The notes under the pieces: generated by a model
Databases searched by the model: none
What the model saw: only the letters and a program-made list of their open reading frames with translations
What the model was told of the DNA's origin: nothing
Program-made: the position numbers and the translations under genes
In this document: positions 17,078 through 24,159 of the stretch, one piece after another
Position numbering within the stretch: position 1 is the stretch's first letter
How the letters are laid out: every line of letters begins with the position of its first letter
Assembly: GCA_030834695.1 (NCBI GenBank)
Contig: JAUQXK010000079.1
Span: 1 to 62,105, forward strand
Source: Desulfobacterales bacterium
GTDB lineage: Bacteria > Desulfobacterota > Desulfobacteria > Desulfobacterales > SpSt-501
Length of the DNA: 62,105 nt
Direction of reading: 5' to 3'

Positions 17078-17179
17078 GGGTTCCAGGATTCAAAGGGTCA
17101 GGGGGTCGAGTGAAAGTGAAATAGTTTGTTCTTGCTTTGAAGTTCACTTGAACCCTGGACCCCTCGGCCCCTGGAACCC
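17078..17179. repeat. Long imperfect inverted repeat between ccsA-like gene and hemA
   Basis: The outer ends GGGTTCCAGG (from 17078) and CCTGGAACCC (to 17179) are perfectly complementary. The inner parts (GGGGGTCGAGTGAA against TTCACTTGAACCC, and further G/C-rich runs) pair imperfectly around an AT-rich centre near 17115-17140. It fills almost the whole gap before hemA. I know similar GGGTC/GAACCC palindromes as intergenic repeats in this kind of genome, but I cannot count copies here. Confidence 0.65.
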
Positions 17180-17197
17180 TTAATCGTTTATAGCCTT

Positions 17198-18463
17198 ATG
17201 CGCGACATCCTTCTCATCGGCATCAACCACAAGACCGCTCCCATCGAGCTGCGGGAGTGCATGGCTTTTTCCAAGGATGAATCGTCGACGGCCATCGATG
17301 CGTTGCGCCGTATCGACGGCATCCACGAAGTGCTGCTTTACTCCACCTGCAACCGGGTGGAGCTGCTGATGGTCGCCGACGACCGCAGCCAGGCCGTCGA
17401 TACGGCGAAAAGATTTCTATCGGATTTCAACAATATCCCCCTCGCTGAATTTGAAGACAGCCTCTACGTCCATGCCAACGACGAAGCCGTGCGCCATTTG
17501 TTCCGGGTGGCGGCCAGCCTGGACTCGATGGTCGTCGGCGAGCCCCAGATTTTAGGCCAGATCAAAGAAGCCTACCGCGGTGCGGCCCAGGCCAAGAGCG
17601 CCGGCGTCATCCTCAACCGCCTGATGCACCGGGCCTTCTTCGTGGCCAAGCGGGTGCGCACCGAAACCGGGATCGGGGACCGCGCCGTGTCGATCAGCTA
17701 TGCCGCGGTCGAGCTGGCGCGCAAGATTTTCGGCAGCCTAGAGGGCAAACGGGTGCTGCTGGTCGGCGCCGGTGAAATGGCCGAACTGGCGGTCGAGCAC
17801 CTGATCCGCAACCAGGTGGCTGAGACGCTGGTGGCCAACCGGACGTTTGAAAACGGCCTGGAACTGGCTCGGCGGTTCAAGGGCCAGGCGATTCGCTTCG
17901 AGGAAATCGCGGAGCATCTCCGGGTCGTGGACATCATCATCAGCTCCACCGGCGCACCCGGCCTCGTCATCAGTCGTGAGACCGTCAAGCCGGTCATCCG
18001 CGCCCGCCGCAGCCGCCCGATCTTCTTTATCGACATCGCCGTGCCCCGCGACATCGACCCCGAGATCAACCGCCTCGAAAACGCTTATGTTTACGACATC
18101 GACGATTTGAAGGGCATCATCGAAGAAAATATCGAAGACCGCCAGAAGGAAGCCGTCAAGGGTGAGCGGATCATCGACGAGGCCGTCATCCGCTTCCGCG
18201 AATGGCACGAGTCGCTCGACGTGGTTCCGACCATCGTGGCCCTGCGCGCCAAGCTCGAGGCCATGGCGGATTCCGAAATCAAGCGCACGGTCCAGGCACA
18301 GGCCATGTCCGCCGAAGCGGCGCAGGCGCTGCAGCGCATGATGGGCAGCTTCATCAACAAGGTGCTGCACGACCCGACGATGCACTTGAAGCGGGACGGC
18401 ATGCTCGGCGACAAGTCGCTTTCGCTCGACACGGTTCGAAAATTGTTTAAATTGGACGAATAA
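17198..18463 (+). CDS. hemA: Glutamyl-tRNA reductase
   Basis: HemA catalyses NADPH-dependent reduction of glutamyl-tRNA to glutamate-1-semialdehyde, the first committed step of the C5 tetrapyrrole pathway. The 421-residue length is standard. Motifs: GINHKTAPIELRE at the N-terminus, the catalytic Cys in YSTCNRVELL near residue 50, the MVVGEPQILGQIKEAY block, the NADP-binding VLLVGAGEMAELA, FIDIAVPRDIDPEI, and the C-terminal dimerisation helix ending in SLDTVRKLFKLDE. The ATG at 17198 has no obvious ribosome binding site, and the inverted repeat just upstream might influence translation. It follows siroheme and CcsA-like genes and precedes fabD by 16 nt. Confidence 0.97.
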   Translation: MRDILLIGINHKTAPIELRECMAFSKDESSTAIDALRRIDGIHEVLLYSTCNRVELLMVADDRSQAVDTAKRFLSDFNNIPLAEFEDSLYVHANDEAVRHLFRVAASLDSMVVGEPQILGQIKEAYRGAAQAKSAGVILNRLMHRAFFVAKRVRTETGIGDRAVSISYAAVELARKIFGSLEGKRVLLVGAGEMAELAVEHLIRNQVAETLVANRTFENGLELARRFKGQAIRFEEIAEHLRVVDIIISSTGAPGLVISRETVKPVIRARRSRPIFFIDIAVPRDIDPEINRLENAYVYDIDDLKGIIEENIEDRQKEAVKGERIIDEAVIRFREWHESLDVVPTIVALRAKLEAMADSEIKRTVQAQAMSAEAAQALQRMMGSFINKVLHDPTMHLKRDGMLGDKSLSLDTVRKLFKLDE

Positions 18464-18479
18464 GGCCAGGGAGGTCACC

Positions 18480-19418
18480 ATGAAACAGACCGCCTGTCTG
18501 TTTCCCGGACAGGGATCGCAATCGGTGGGAATGGGCGAGGATCTCTATCGTGAATTCGACTTCGTGCGTGAGATCTTCGATATGGTCGAGGAGATCACCA
18601 AAATCAACGTATCCAGGCTGTGCTTCAATGGGCCGATGGAAGAATTGACCCAGACGGTCCACCTGCAGCCGGCGCTGACGGCCGTCAACCTCGCCTGCCT
18701 GCAGGCGTTGAAGCATGCCGGCTTCGATTACGCCATGTGCGCCGGCCACAGCCTGGGAGAATACAGCGCGCTGCATGCGGCAGGGGTCCTGCGGCGCGAC
18801 GATGCGGCGCGGCTGGTCTTCCGGCGCGGCGAGCTCATGCACCGCGAAGCGAGCCGGCACCAGGGTGCGATGCAGGCCATCGTCGGTCTGCCGCTGGAGG
18901 AGGTGGAGGCGCTGGTCGCGGAGGGGGCGCGGAAAGGGGCGGTGGCGGTCGCCAACCACAACATGGCCACCCAGATCGTGATCACCGGTGCCCCCGAACC
19001 GGTGGCCTACGTGGGCGCCCAGGCGGCGGCCAAAGGGGCCAAGGCCGTGCCGTTGAAGGTCAGCGGCGCCTGGCACAGCGAGCTGATTCGGGGCGCCGAA
19101 GCCGAGTTCAAGGAGACTCTATCCAAAACCGAGTTTCAGGCCCCGCAGAAGAAGATCATTCTGAATGTCACGGCCGCCGATGCCCAGGAGCCTGCCGAAA
19201 TCCGGGAGATCATGGCCCGGCAGCTGTGCAGCCCCGTGCGCTGGTACGACAGCATGATCCGCATGAGAGATGCCGGAACGGAGGTGTACGTCGAGGTCGG
19301 CCCCGGCAAGGTGCTGTCCGGGCTCCTGCGGAAGATCCTGCCCAAGGATTCGCCGGCCCGGATCTTCAACGTGGGCACTCTCATTCAGCTGGAGGAGTAC
19401 CTGAAAGCGGCGGCATGA
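18480..19418 (+). CDS. fabD: Malonyl-CoA:ACP transacylase
   Basis: FabD loads malonyl groups from CoA onto acyl carrier protein for fatty acid synthesis in the cytoplasm. The 312-residue protein shows the N-terminal LFPGQGSQSVGMG, the active-site serine in GHSLGEYSAL near residue 93, an arginine in the FRRGELMHR segment, the catalytic His in KVSGAWHSELI, and the C-terminal VEVGPGKVLSGLL. A GGGAGGTC ribosome binding site precedes the ATG. It is not accompanied by other fab genes; it follows hemA by 16 nt and is probably co-transcribed with it. A strong hairpin covers its stop codon. Confidence 0.96.
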   Translation: MKQTACLFPGQGSQSVGMGEDLYREFDFVREIFDMVEEITKINVSRLCFNGPMEELTQTVHLQPALTAVNLACLQALKHAGFDYAMCAGHSLGEYSALHAAGVLRRDDAARLVFRRGELMHREASRHQGAMQAIVGLPLEEVEALVAEGARKGAVAVANHNMATQIVITGAPEPVAYVGAQAAAKGAKAVPLKVSGAWHSELIRGAEAEFKETLSKTEFQAPQKKIILNVTAADAQEPAEIREIMARQLCSPVRWYDSMIRMRDAGTEVYVEVGPGKVLSGLLRKILPKDSPARIFNVGTLIQLEEYLKAAA

Positions 19419-19438
19419 GGCCCTTCGCCTCATGCCGC
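19410..19438 (+). other. Strong hairpin overlapping the fabD stop codon
   Basis: The arms CGGCATGAGGC (19411-19421) and GCCTCATGCCG (19427-19437) pair perfectly, extended by one outer G-C pair, around a CCTTC loop. The fabD TGA lies inside the first arm. No T-run follows, so termination would need Rho or the downstream repeat; it may act as a 3' stabiliser. Confidence 0.6.
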
Positions 19439-19552
19439 GTGAGATGACACGCGAAATGAGGCGATCTGAGTTTCATGGAACAAGGGCTGTTGCAACTTTT
19501 AAGCGCGCAACCAACAAAACTGGTTTGGAGTTTCGCGTTTTGATTTTTGCTC

Positions 19553-19800
19553 CGGCGGGACGGGTTTTCGGCCGCAGCGTGCCGCAACCAATTCTTCAGG
19601 CGACTCTGCCACGCCCCCAAGCCGTCTAGAGGAACCGCGCACAGGCAGAGACGACTGGCGGCTGCGTGGGCATCGGTCCTCCGGGGTTGTTCGGAACCAT
19701 ATGATGCGGGCCTGCTGCCGTACGCTGGTTCGTTGAACGGATGGTTGCGGCGCGCCGCGGCCGAAAGCTCGTCCCTCCGAGGACCTCGGCTCGGGTTGCA
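19553..19800. repeat. Palindromic repeat family R1, copy 2 (ends eroded)
   Basis: The arms are at 19553-19589 and 19743-19779 (32 of 37 complementary, three of the five differences being G-U compatible). The central segment of about 150 nt closely matches copies 1 and 3. The short outer terminal repeats present in copies 1 and 3 are not clear here. Like copy 1 it lies between convergent genes (fabD and dctM). Confidence 0.82.
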
Positions 19801-19814
19801 CCTAAAGTCAGTCG

Positions 19815-21122
19815 TCACCGGCCCATCAAGCTGGGGAGGTAAAGGGCGATCTTGGGGAAGATCGTCAGGACGACGGCGGTCACGATGATCGACACCAGGA
19901 AAGGCGTCGCGCCCTTGAAGATCTCCGCCATGGGGACATCCTTGGCGATGCCCGCCAAGGTATAAACGTTCAGGCCTACCGGGGGAGTGATCAACCCGGC
20001 CTCCATCATCAGGACCGCCACCACCCCGAACCAGATCGGATGGAAGTGCAGTGAGACGATGACCGGAAAGACCACCGGCAGGGTCAGCACCATCATGGAC
20101 ACCGAATCGAGGAAGCAACCCAGAATGAAGTAGATGACGATGATGATGGCCAGAATCACGTAGCGCGACACCTCGAGTCCCGCGATCCAGGCCGAAACCG
20201 TGGTCGGGATGGTCGACAGGGCCAGGAAGTAGCTGAACACCGTGGCCCCGGCCACCAGAAAAAGGACCATGACCGTAATCCGGGTGGCTTCGAGCAGGCA
20301 GGACACGATCGCTCGCCATGTCAGGCGCCCCTTGAGCATGACGATGATAAAGAGCGCAAAGGCCCCCACGGCGCCGGCCTCGGTGGGGTTGATGAAACCG
20401 AGGTAGATCCCGCCCATCACGATGAAGAAGACCAGGGCGGTTTCCCAGATGCCTTTGAGGGCTACGATCTTTTCCCGGAAAGTCACTTTTTCAGGCGAAG
20501 CCGGGGCCAGGGACGGATTGATCTTAACCCAGCCGATCACCACCGCCGCGTAGGCCGCGGCGAGCAACAGACCGGGCAAGATACCCGAAATCAGGAGCTT
20601 GCCGATGGACTGCTCGGTCAGCATGCCGTAAACGACAAATCCCAGGCTGGGTGGGATCAGAAAGCTGAGGGTGCCGCCGGCTGCCACCACGCCCGTCGCC
20701 AGCCGCGGGGCGTATCCGAACCGCCGCATTTCGGGCAAGGCCACATTCCCCATGGCGGCGGCAGCAGCCACCGATGATCCGCTGACGGCGGCAAACCCGG
20801 CGCAAGCGGCGATCGTCGCCACCCCCAAACCTCCCGGCAGGCGGCGGAACCACTTGTCGAACGTCACGTAAAGCTCCCGCGTGATACCGGCCGCTCCGGC
20901 GAAGCTTCCCATGATGATGAACAGCGGGATGATCGTGTAAGGGTAATGGGACGTAACGCCATAGAGCGTTTGAGCGACAATGGGCAGGGCCGCGGTCAGT
21001 GCGGAAAGCTTCCAGATCCCGAGAAAGCCCACCAGCATCATCATGAAGGCGATGGGCATGCCCATCAGCAAGAGGACCATCAACAGCACGGTTCCGAGAA
21101 CGCCGACGGTGATCGGGTCCAT
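19815..21122 (-). CDS. dctM: TRAP transporter large permease (DctM)
   Basis: DctM is the large membrane subunit of a TRAP transporter, which imports organic acids (dicarboxylates, keto acids, sialic acids and others) with a sodium gradient. The 435-residue protein has about twelve hydrophobic segments and family phrases such as SSVAAAAAMGNVALPEMRRFGY, INPTEAGAVGAFALF and the C-terminal MEAGLITPPVGLNVYTL. I start at MDPITVGVL (21122), since an upstream frame extension has no family support and lies inside dctQ. The start overlaps the dctQ stop by one base (TAATG). It is the last gene of dctPQM and runs into repeat R1. The substrate cannot be read from sequence. Confidence 0.94.
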   Translation of the reverse strand: MDPITVGVLGTVLLMVLLLMGMPIAFMMMLVGFLGIWKLSALTAALPIVAQTLYGVTSHYPYTIIPLFIIMGSFAGAAGITRELYVTFDKWFRRLPGGLGVATIAACAGFAAVSGSSVAAAAAMGNVALPEMRRFGYAPRLATGVVAAGGTLSFLIPPSLGFVVYGMLTEQSIGKLLISGILPGLLLAAAYAAVVIGWVKINPSLAPASPEKVTFREKIVALKGIWETALVFFIVMGGIYLGFINPTEAGAVGAFALFIIVMLKGRLTWRAIVSCLLEATRITVMVLFLVAGATVFSYFLALSTIPTTVSAWIAGLEVSRYVILAIIIVIYFILGCFLDSVSMMVLTLPVVFPVIVSLHFHPIWFGVVAVLMMEAGLITPPVGLNVYTLAGIAKDVPMAEIFKGATPFLVSIIVTAVVLTIFPKIALYLPSLMGR

Positions 21123-21613
21123 TAGGGCCTCCCGGCGATTTTCAGCACAGATGAGATAAAGTCCAGCAAAAGCTCCAGCCACAGCAGCAACCCGCCGACC
21201 GCCACCAGCAGCTTGAACGGCCACTGAGGCACCCGCAGCTGGTCCGACACCGCTTTTTCGTGTAGCCCTTCAAGATACCCCTGCCAGACCAGGATGGCGA
21301 TAATCACGAGGCCGGCGAGGGTCGTCACGGTCTGGAGCACCGCTTGGGTCTTGGGCGAGTATCGGCTCGTCAGAAAATCGACGCCCACATGGCCCTTGAC
21401 CTGCTGGGTGTAGGCGGCGCCCAGCAGAACAATCACGGCCAGCATGTATTCGGAAAGCTCGAACGTGCCGGGAATGGGCTTGTTGAAAAAAGACCGACCC
21501 ATCACGTCGCCCACGGTGAGCAGCATCAGCGGGATGGCCAGGAACATCCCGATAAAACAGGCCCCGTAGCTCGCCCGGTTAACCATCTTGCGGAATTTAT
21601 CCAGCGTTTCCAT
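21122..21613 (-). CDS. dctQ: TRAP transporter small permease (DctQ)
   Basis: DctQ is the 163-residue, four-helix membrane subunit of the TRAP transporter. Hydrophobic segments lie near residues 20-40, 53-70, 93-112 and 130-150, and the family motif VGDVMGRSFFNKPIPG is followed by ELSEYMLAVIVLLGAA. A GATAAGGAA ribosome binding site precedes the ATG. Its stop overlaps the dctM start, so the two membrane subunits are coupled. A double hairpin lies between it and dctP. Confidence 0.93.
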   Translation of the reverse strand: METLDKFRKMVNRASYGACFIGMFLAIPLMLLTVGDVMGRSFFNKPIPGTFELSEYMLAVIVLLGAAYTQQVKGHVGVDFLTSRYSPKTQAVLQTVTTLAGLVIIAILVWQGYLEGLHEKAVSDQLRVPQWPFKLLVAVGGLLLWLELLLDFISSVLKIAGRP

Positions 21614-21642
21614 GCGGTTCCTTATCGGCCATGAAACAAACA

Positions 21643-21675
21643 GCCCCCTGCCGCCGGTTGCCCGGCGAAGGGGGC
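21643..21675 (-). other. Intercistronic double hairpin between dctP and dctQ
   Basis: Outer arms GCCCCCT (21643-21649) and AGGGGGC (21669-21675) enclose an inner stem GCCGG/CCGGC (21653-21657, 21662-21666). It sits just after the dctP stop. Such structures typically hold binding-protein mRNA levels above permease mRNA levels; that use is inferred. Confidence 0.5.
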
Positions 21676-21686
21676 CGCATCGTCAA

Positions 21687-22769
21687 TTACGCCTTTTTGA
21701 GCTCCGGCGGGCAGGCCACGACCTGGACGTTGCGCTTTTCGCATTCCTCGTTCATGATGGCCACGGCCTTCTTGGCCGGAAGACCTTTGGCCTCGAGGTC
21801 CGCCACCCATTTCCGGGTGACCTCCTGGAACTGTCCGTACCAGCGCTGGGCTTCATCTTTTTGAAGCTCGACCATTTTCACGCCCCCCTTGGTGATCTCC
21901 TCGATCAGCTTGGGGTATTCGCTGCGGGTGAGTCCGCCGGAGGCCCGGAAGGGGTTGGTGCCCAGTTCGTTGACGATCTTCTTCTGATCTTCGGGCAGTT
22001 TGTTCCAGGTGTTCATGTTCATGACCATGCCTTCGGAGACGCAGCCGAAGGTGGTCACGACGCCGTACTTGGCCACTTCATGCAGCTTGAAGGCCAGGAT
22101 GACGGGCGGGCAGGTGACGATGCCGTCGATCGTGCCGGTTTCGATGGCCATGTAGACGTCGCCCGGCGGCATGAAGACCGGCTCCGCGCCCAGCGCCTTC
22201 ACATAGTTGGTCTGATGGCCGCCGGGGGTTCGGAGCTTCAGGCCCTTGAGGTCCTCCATCTTGGCGACGGGCTTCTTGGTCCAGATGTAGGACTGGATGC
22301 AGCCGTTGAGCTCGAGGACTTTGACGTCCTTGAACTCGTCCCTGAGAATACGGTCGTAGACGGCATTGCCGATGTCGACGGCGAGGTCCTTGCCGTCCAC
22401 CCAGGCCGCGAGGGACAGCACGTCGGTCAACGGAAAGCGGCCCGGCGTGAAGGTGGCCGTGAAATAGCCCATGTCGGAAAGCCCCTTGGACACGATGTCG
22501 TAGTGCTCGGGAGCCTTGCCGAGCGCTCCGCCGGCGTACATGTTGTAGTCGAGGTTGCCGCCGCTCCGTTTCTTCATCTCATCGAGCATGGGCGTCCAGA
22601 CGGTCTTGGTTTCACGGCTGAGCGGCGGATGCCAGGTGCTGAATTTGAGCTTGGTGGCTTCGGCCTGAACCGGACGGCTGTCGTAAAGCCCCAGTCCCAA
22701 CGCGGTACCGCCGACAACGACTCCCTTGAGAAAGTTCCTGCGGGTTAACTCAGCGCATTTTTCACACAT
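21687..22769 (-). CDS. dctP: TRAP transporter substrate-binding protein (DctP)
   Basis: DctP is the periplasmic binding protein of the TRAP system. The 360 residues begin with a twin-arginine type signal (LTRRNFLKGVVVGGTALGLGL), so export is probably by Tat. The mature part carries the DctP family words FSTWHPPLS, YMYAGGALGKAPEHYD, KTVWTPMLDEM, KLRTPGGHQTNYVKALGAEP and a YMAIETGTIDGI segment. A strong GGAGG ribosome binding site precedes the ATG. It is the first gene of dctPQM and lies downstream of an isolated dapA-like gene. The conserved carboxylate-binding arginine is most likely that in KLRTPGG. Substrate identity is unknown, but the neighbouring aldolase suggests a 2-oxo acid or related compound. 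Confidence 0.92.
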   Translation of the reverse strand: MCEKCAELTRRNFLKGVVVGGTALGLGLYDSRPVQAEATKLKFSTWHPPLSRETKTVWTPMLDEMKKRSGGNLDYNMYAGGALGKAPEHYDIVSKGLSDMGYFTATFTPGRFPLTDVLSLAAWVDGKDLAVDIGNAVYDRILRDEFKDVKVLELNGCIQSYIWTKKPVAKMEDLKGLKLRTPGGHQTNYVKALGAEPVFMPPGDVYMAIETGTIDGIVTCPPVILAFKLHEVAKYGVVTTFGCVSEGMVMNMNTWNKLPEDQKKIVNELGTNPFRASGGLTRSEYPKLIEEITKGGVKMVELQKDEAQRWYGQFQEVTRKWVADLEAKGLPAKKAVAIMNEECEKRNVQVVACPPELKKA

Positions 22770-22791
22770 GGATCGCCTCCTTGTCTATTGT

Positions 22792-22803
22792 TTATTGTAT
22801 ACA
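22792..22803. promoter_or_regulatory. Candidate GntR-type operator upstream of dctP
   Basis: The near-palindrome ATTGTATACAGT lies about 23 nt upstream of the dctP start in an AT-rich stretch. It resembles the GTATAC-centred sites used by FCD-type GntR regulators, which often control TRAP genes. No GntR gene is in the window, so the assignment is tentative. Confidence 0.35.
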
Positions 22804-22932
22804 GTTTTAATACGCACCGAAACCGGCTGTCAATACCACAGTCCGGAGCCAAATACGAATTTCAAATGGCCTTCAGGCTGCATCGAACTCCACTTATAAA
22901 CGATTAAGGGCCGTCCGCCAACGCCGAGACGC

Positions 22933-23934
22933 CTATCGGATGAAGCAGGCGCCGGCGCCCGTGGGGGGCGCCGCCGGGGTCGGCGCTTCCGGGGACTCTT
23001 CCCCGATCAGATCCTCGCGGATCTCATAACCGTACTGCTGCGCCAATCCGAGCCGCTTCACGATATCCAGGCCTGCACGCAGAGCGCCGCCGGTCATGTT
23101 CAGGTAGGGCTTGCGCAGCCGGCCGGCCGGAAGGCCCAATACCCGCGCCAACGACTTGACTGGCACGGGGTTGACCTTCGAGTAGGTGAACTGGATCAAC
23201 GGCAGGAGCCGCAGATAGGCTTCACGGAAGTTGAAGGCGTCCTCGATGCTGTTCCAGGGCTTGGAAATGATCGCCATCTCGGCCGGGGCGATGTTGCCGG
23301 TCATGTTGGCCGTGCCGTGGCCGCCCAGGGACATGACGGCCGGTACGAGCCCCAGGTTCGGCGAGTCGCAGCACATGAGCGACATCTCCTTGCGGGCTGC
23401 CAGGATCTGGGCGATCTGCCCGGGCCGGGCCATGGCCTCCTTGTCGATCACGACGTTGGGATGATCGGCCAGGCGCAGGATGGCTTCGGACGGGAGATCG
23501 GTGCCCACGCGGATCGGGTTGTTGTAAATGCCGATGGGGATGGGGCTGGCGTCGGCCACCTCCAGAAAATACTGCAGGGCCGCATCCACCGGGGCGTAGA
23601 CGTAGGAAGGCACGGTGACGACGGCGCCGTCCGCCCCGGCCCCGGCGGCATATTGAACCATAGCGATGGTTTCCCGAGTGTTGTTCGCGGTGCAGCCGTA
23701 GAACAGGGGCAGGCCGAGCTTTTTAAACTTCACGGTTTCCGTGATAATCCGGTGGCGTTCTTCTCTGGACAGCAGCGAGACCTCGCCGGTCGAACCCATG
23801 ACCAGCAGGGCGCTGGTGCCGTTCTTGGCCTGAAACTCGATCAGCTTGCCGAAGCCTTCGATGTCGGGCGACCCGTCCTCTTTGAAAGGGGTGATCAGCG
23901 CTACAAAAGACCCGGTCAGAATTCGCTTCCCCAA
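22933..23934 (-). CDS. DapA/N-acetylneuraminate-lyase superfamily aldolase
   Basis: This 333-residue TIM-barrel protein belongs to the class I aldolases that form a Schiff base with 2-oxo acids. Seen: SFVALITPFKEDGSPD at the N-terminus, GSTGEVSLLSREER (the substrate carboxylate loop), GIYNNPIRVG with the catalytic Tyr, and the Schiff-base Lys in VVIDKEAMARPG. The start is a TTG with a GGGAGGG ribosome binding site. The C-terminus has an extra Pro/Ala-rich tail of about 25 residues. True DapA would sit among lysine genes; next to a TRAP transporter it more likely handles an imported keto acid or sugar acid, as an aldolase or dehydratase. The exact reaction cannot be decided. Confidence 0.85.
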   Translation of the reverse strand: MGKRILTGSFVALITPFKEDGSPDIEGFGKLIEFQAKNGTSALLVMGSTGEVSLLSREERHRIITETVKFKKLGLPLFYGCTANNTRETIAMVQYAAGAGADGAVVTVPSYVYAPVDAALQYFLEVADASPIPIGIYNNPIRVGTDLPSEAILRLADHPNVVIDKEAMARPGQIAQILAARKEMSLMCCDSPNLGLVPAVMSLGGHGTANMTGNIAPAEMAIISKPWNSIEDAFNFREAYLRLLPLIQFTYSKVNPVPVKSLARVLGLPAGRLRKPYLNMTGGALRAGLDIVKRLGLAQQYGYEIREDLIGEESPEAPTPAAPPTGAGACFIR

Positions 23935-23952
23935 TTGAAATCCCTCCCTCTA

Positions 23953-23964
23953 TGCATATATGCA
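23953..23964. promoter_or_regulatory. Perfect palindrome upstream of the aldolase gene
   Basis: TGCATATATGCA is a perfect 12-bp palindrome placed 2 nt upstream of the ribosome binding site region of the aldolase gene. It is well placed for an operator blocking transcription. No adjacent regulator gene is seen. Confidence 0.4.
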
Positions 23965-24034
23965 GGGCAATCGTTGGCTCAAATCATTAGCCGTCCGCGT
24001 AGTATATATGTAACCCGGGATGGATTTCAATCCA

Positions 24035-24159
24035 GATGGCTGCGCCGAAAGCCCCGTCTCGGCGCTGCGCTTCACCCCGCACTCGCTGCGGCGTACCGGG
24101 TGTGCGCCTCGATCGGCGGGGTTCGCACGCTTTGATCTTGGGCTTTGGGCGCAGCCATC
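24035..24159. repeat. Palindromic repeat family R2, copy A
   Basis: The 20-nt arms at 24035-24054 (starts GATGGCTGCGCC) and 24140-24159 (ends GGCGCAGCCATC) are complementary at 19 of 20 positions. The core between them contains CTCGCTGCGGCGTACC and GCGCCTCGATC-type words. A related core with different arms occurs at 35533-35659. The second arm overlaps the stop codon of the OYE-USP gene. Confidence 0.75.

Noticed and set aside
19381-20319. 312-codon frame crossing the R1 repeat on the minus strand
   Set aside because: It mixes the shadow of dctM with translated repeat sequence. Similar peptides appear in every R1 copy, so they are repeat-derived rather than a gene.
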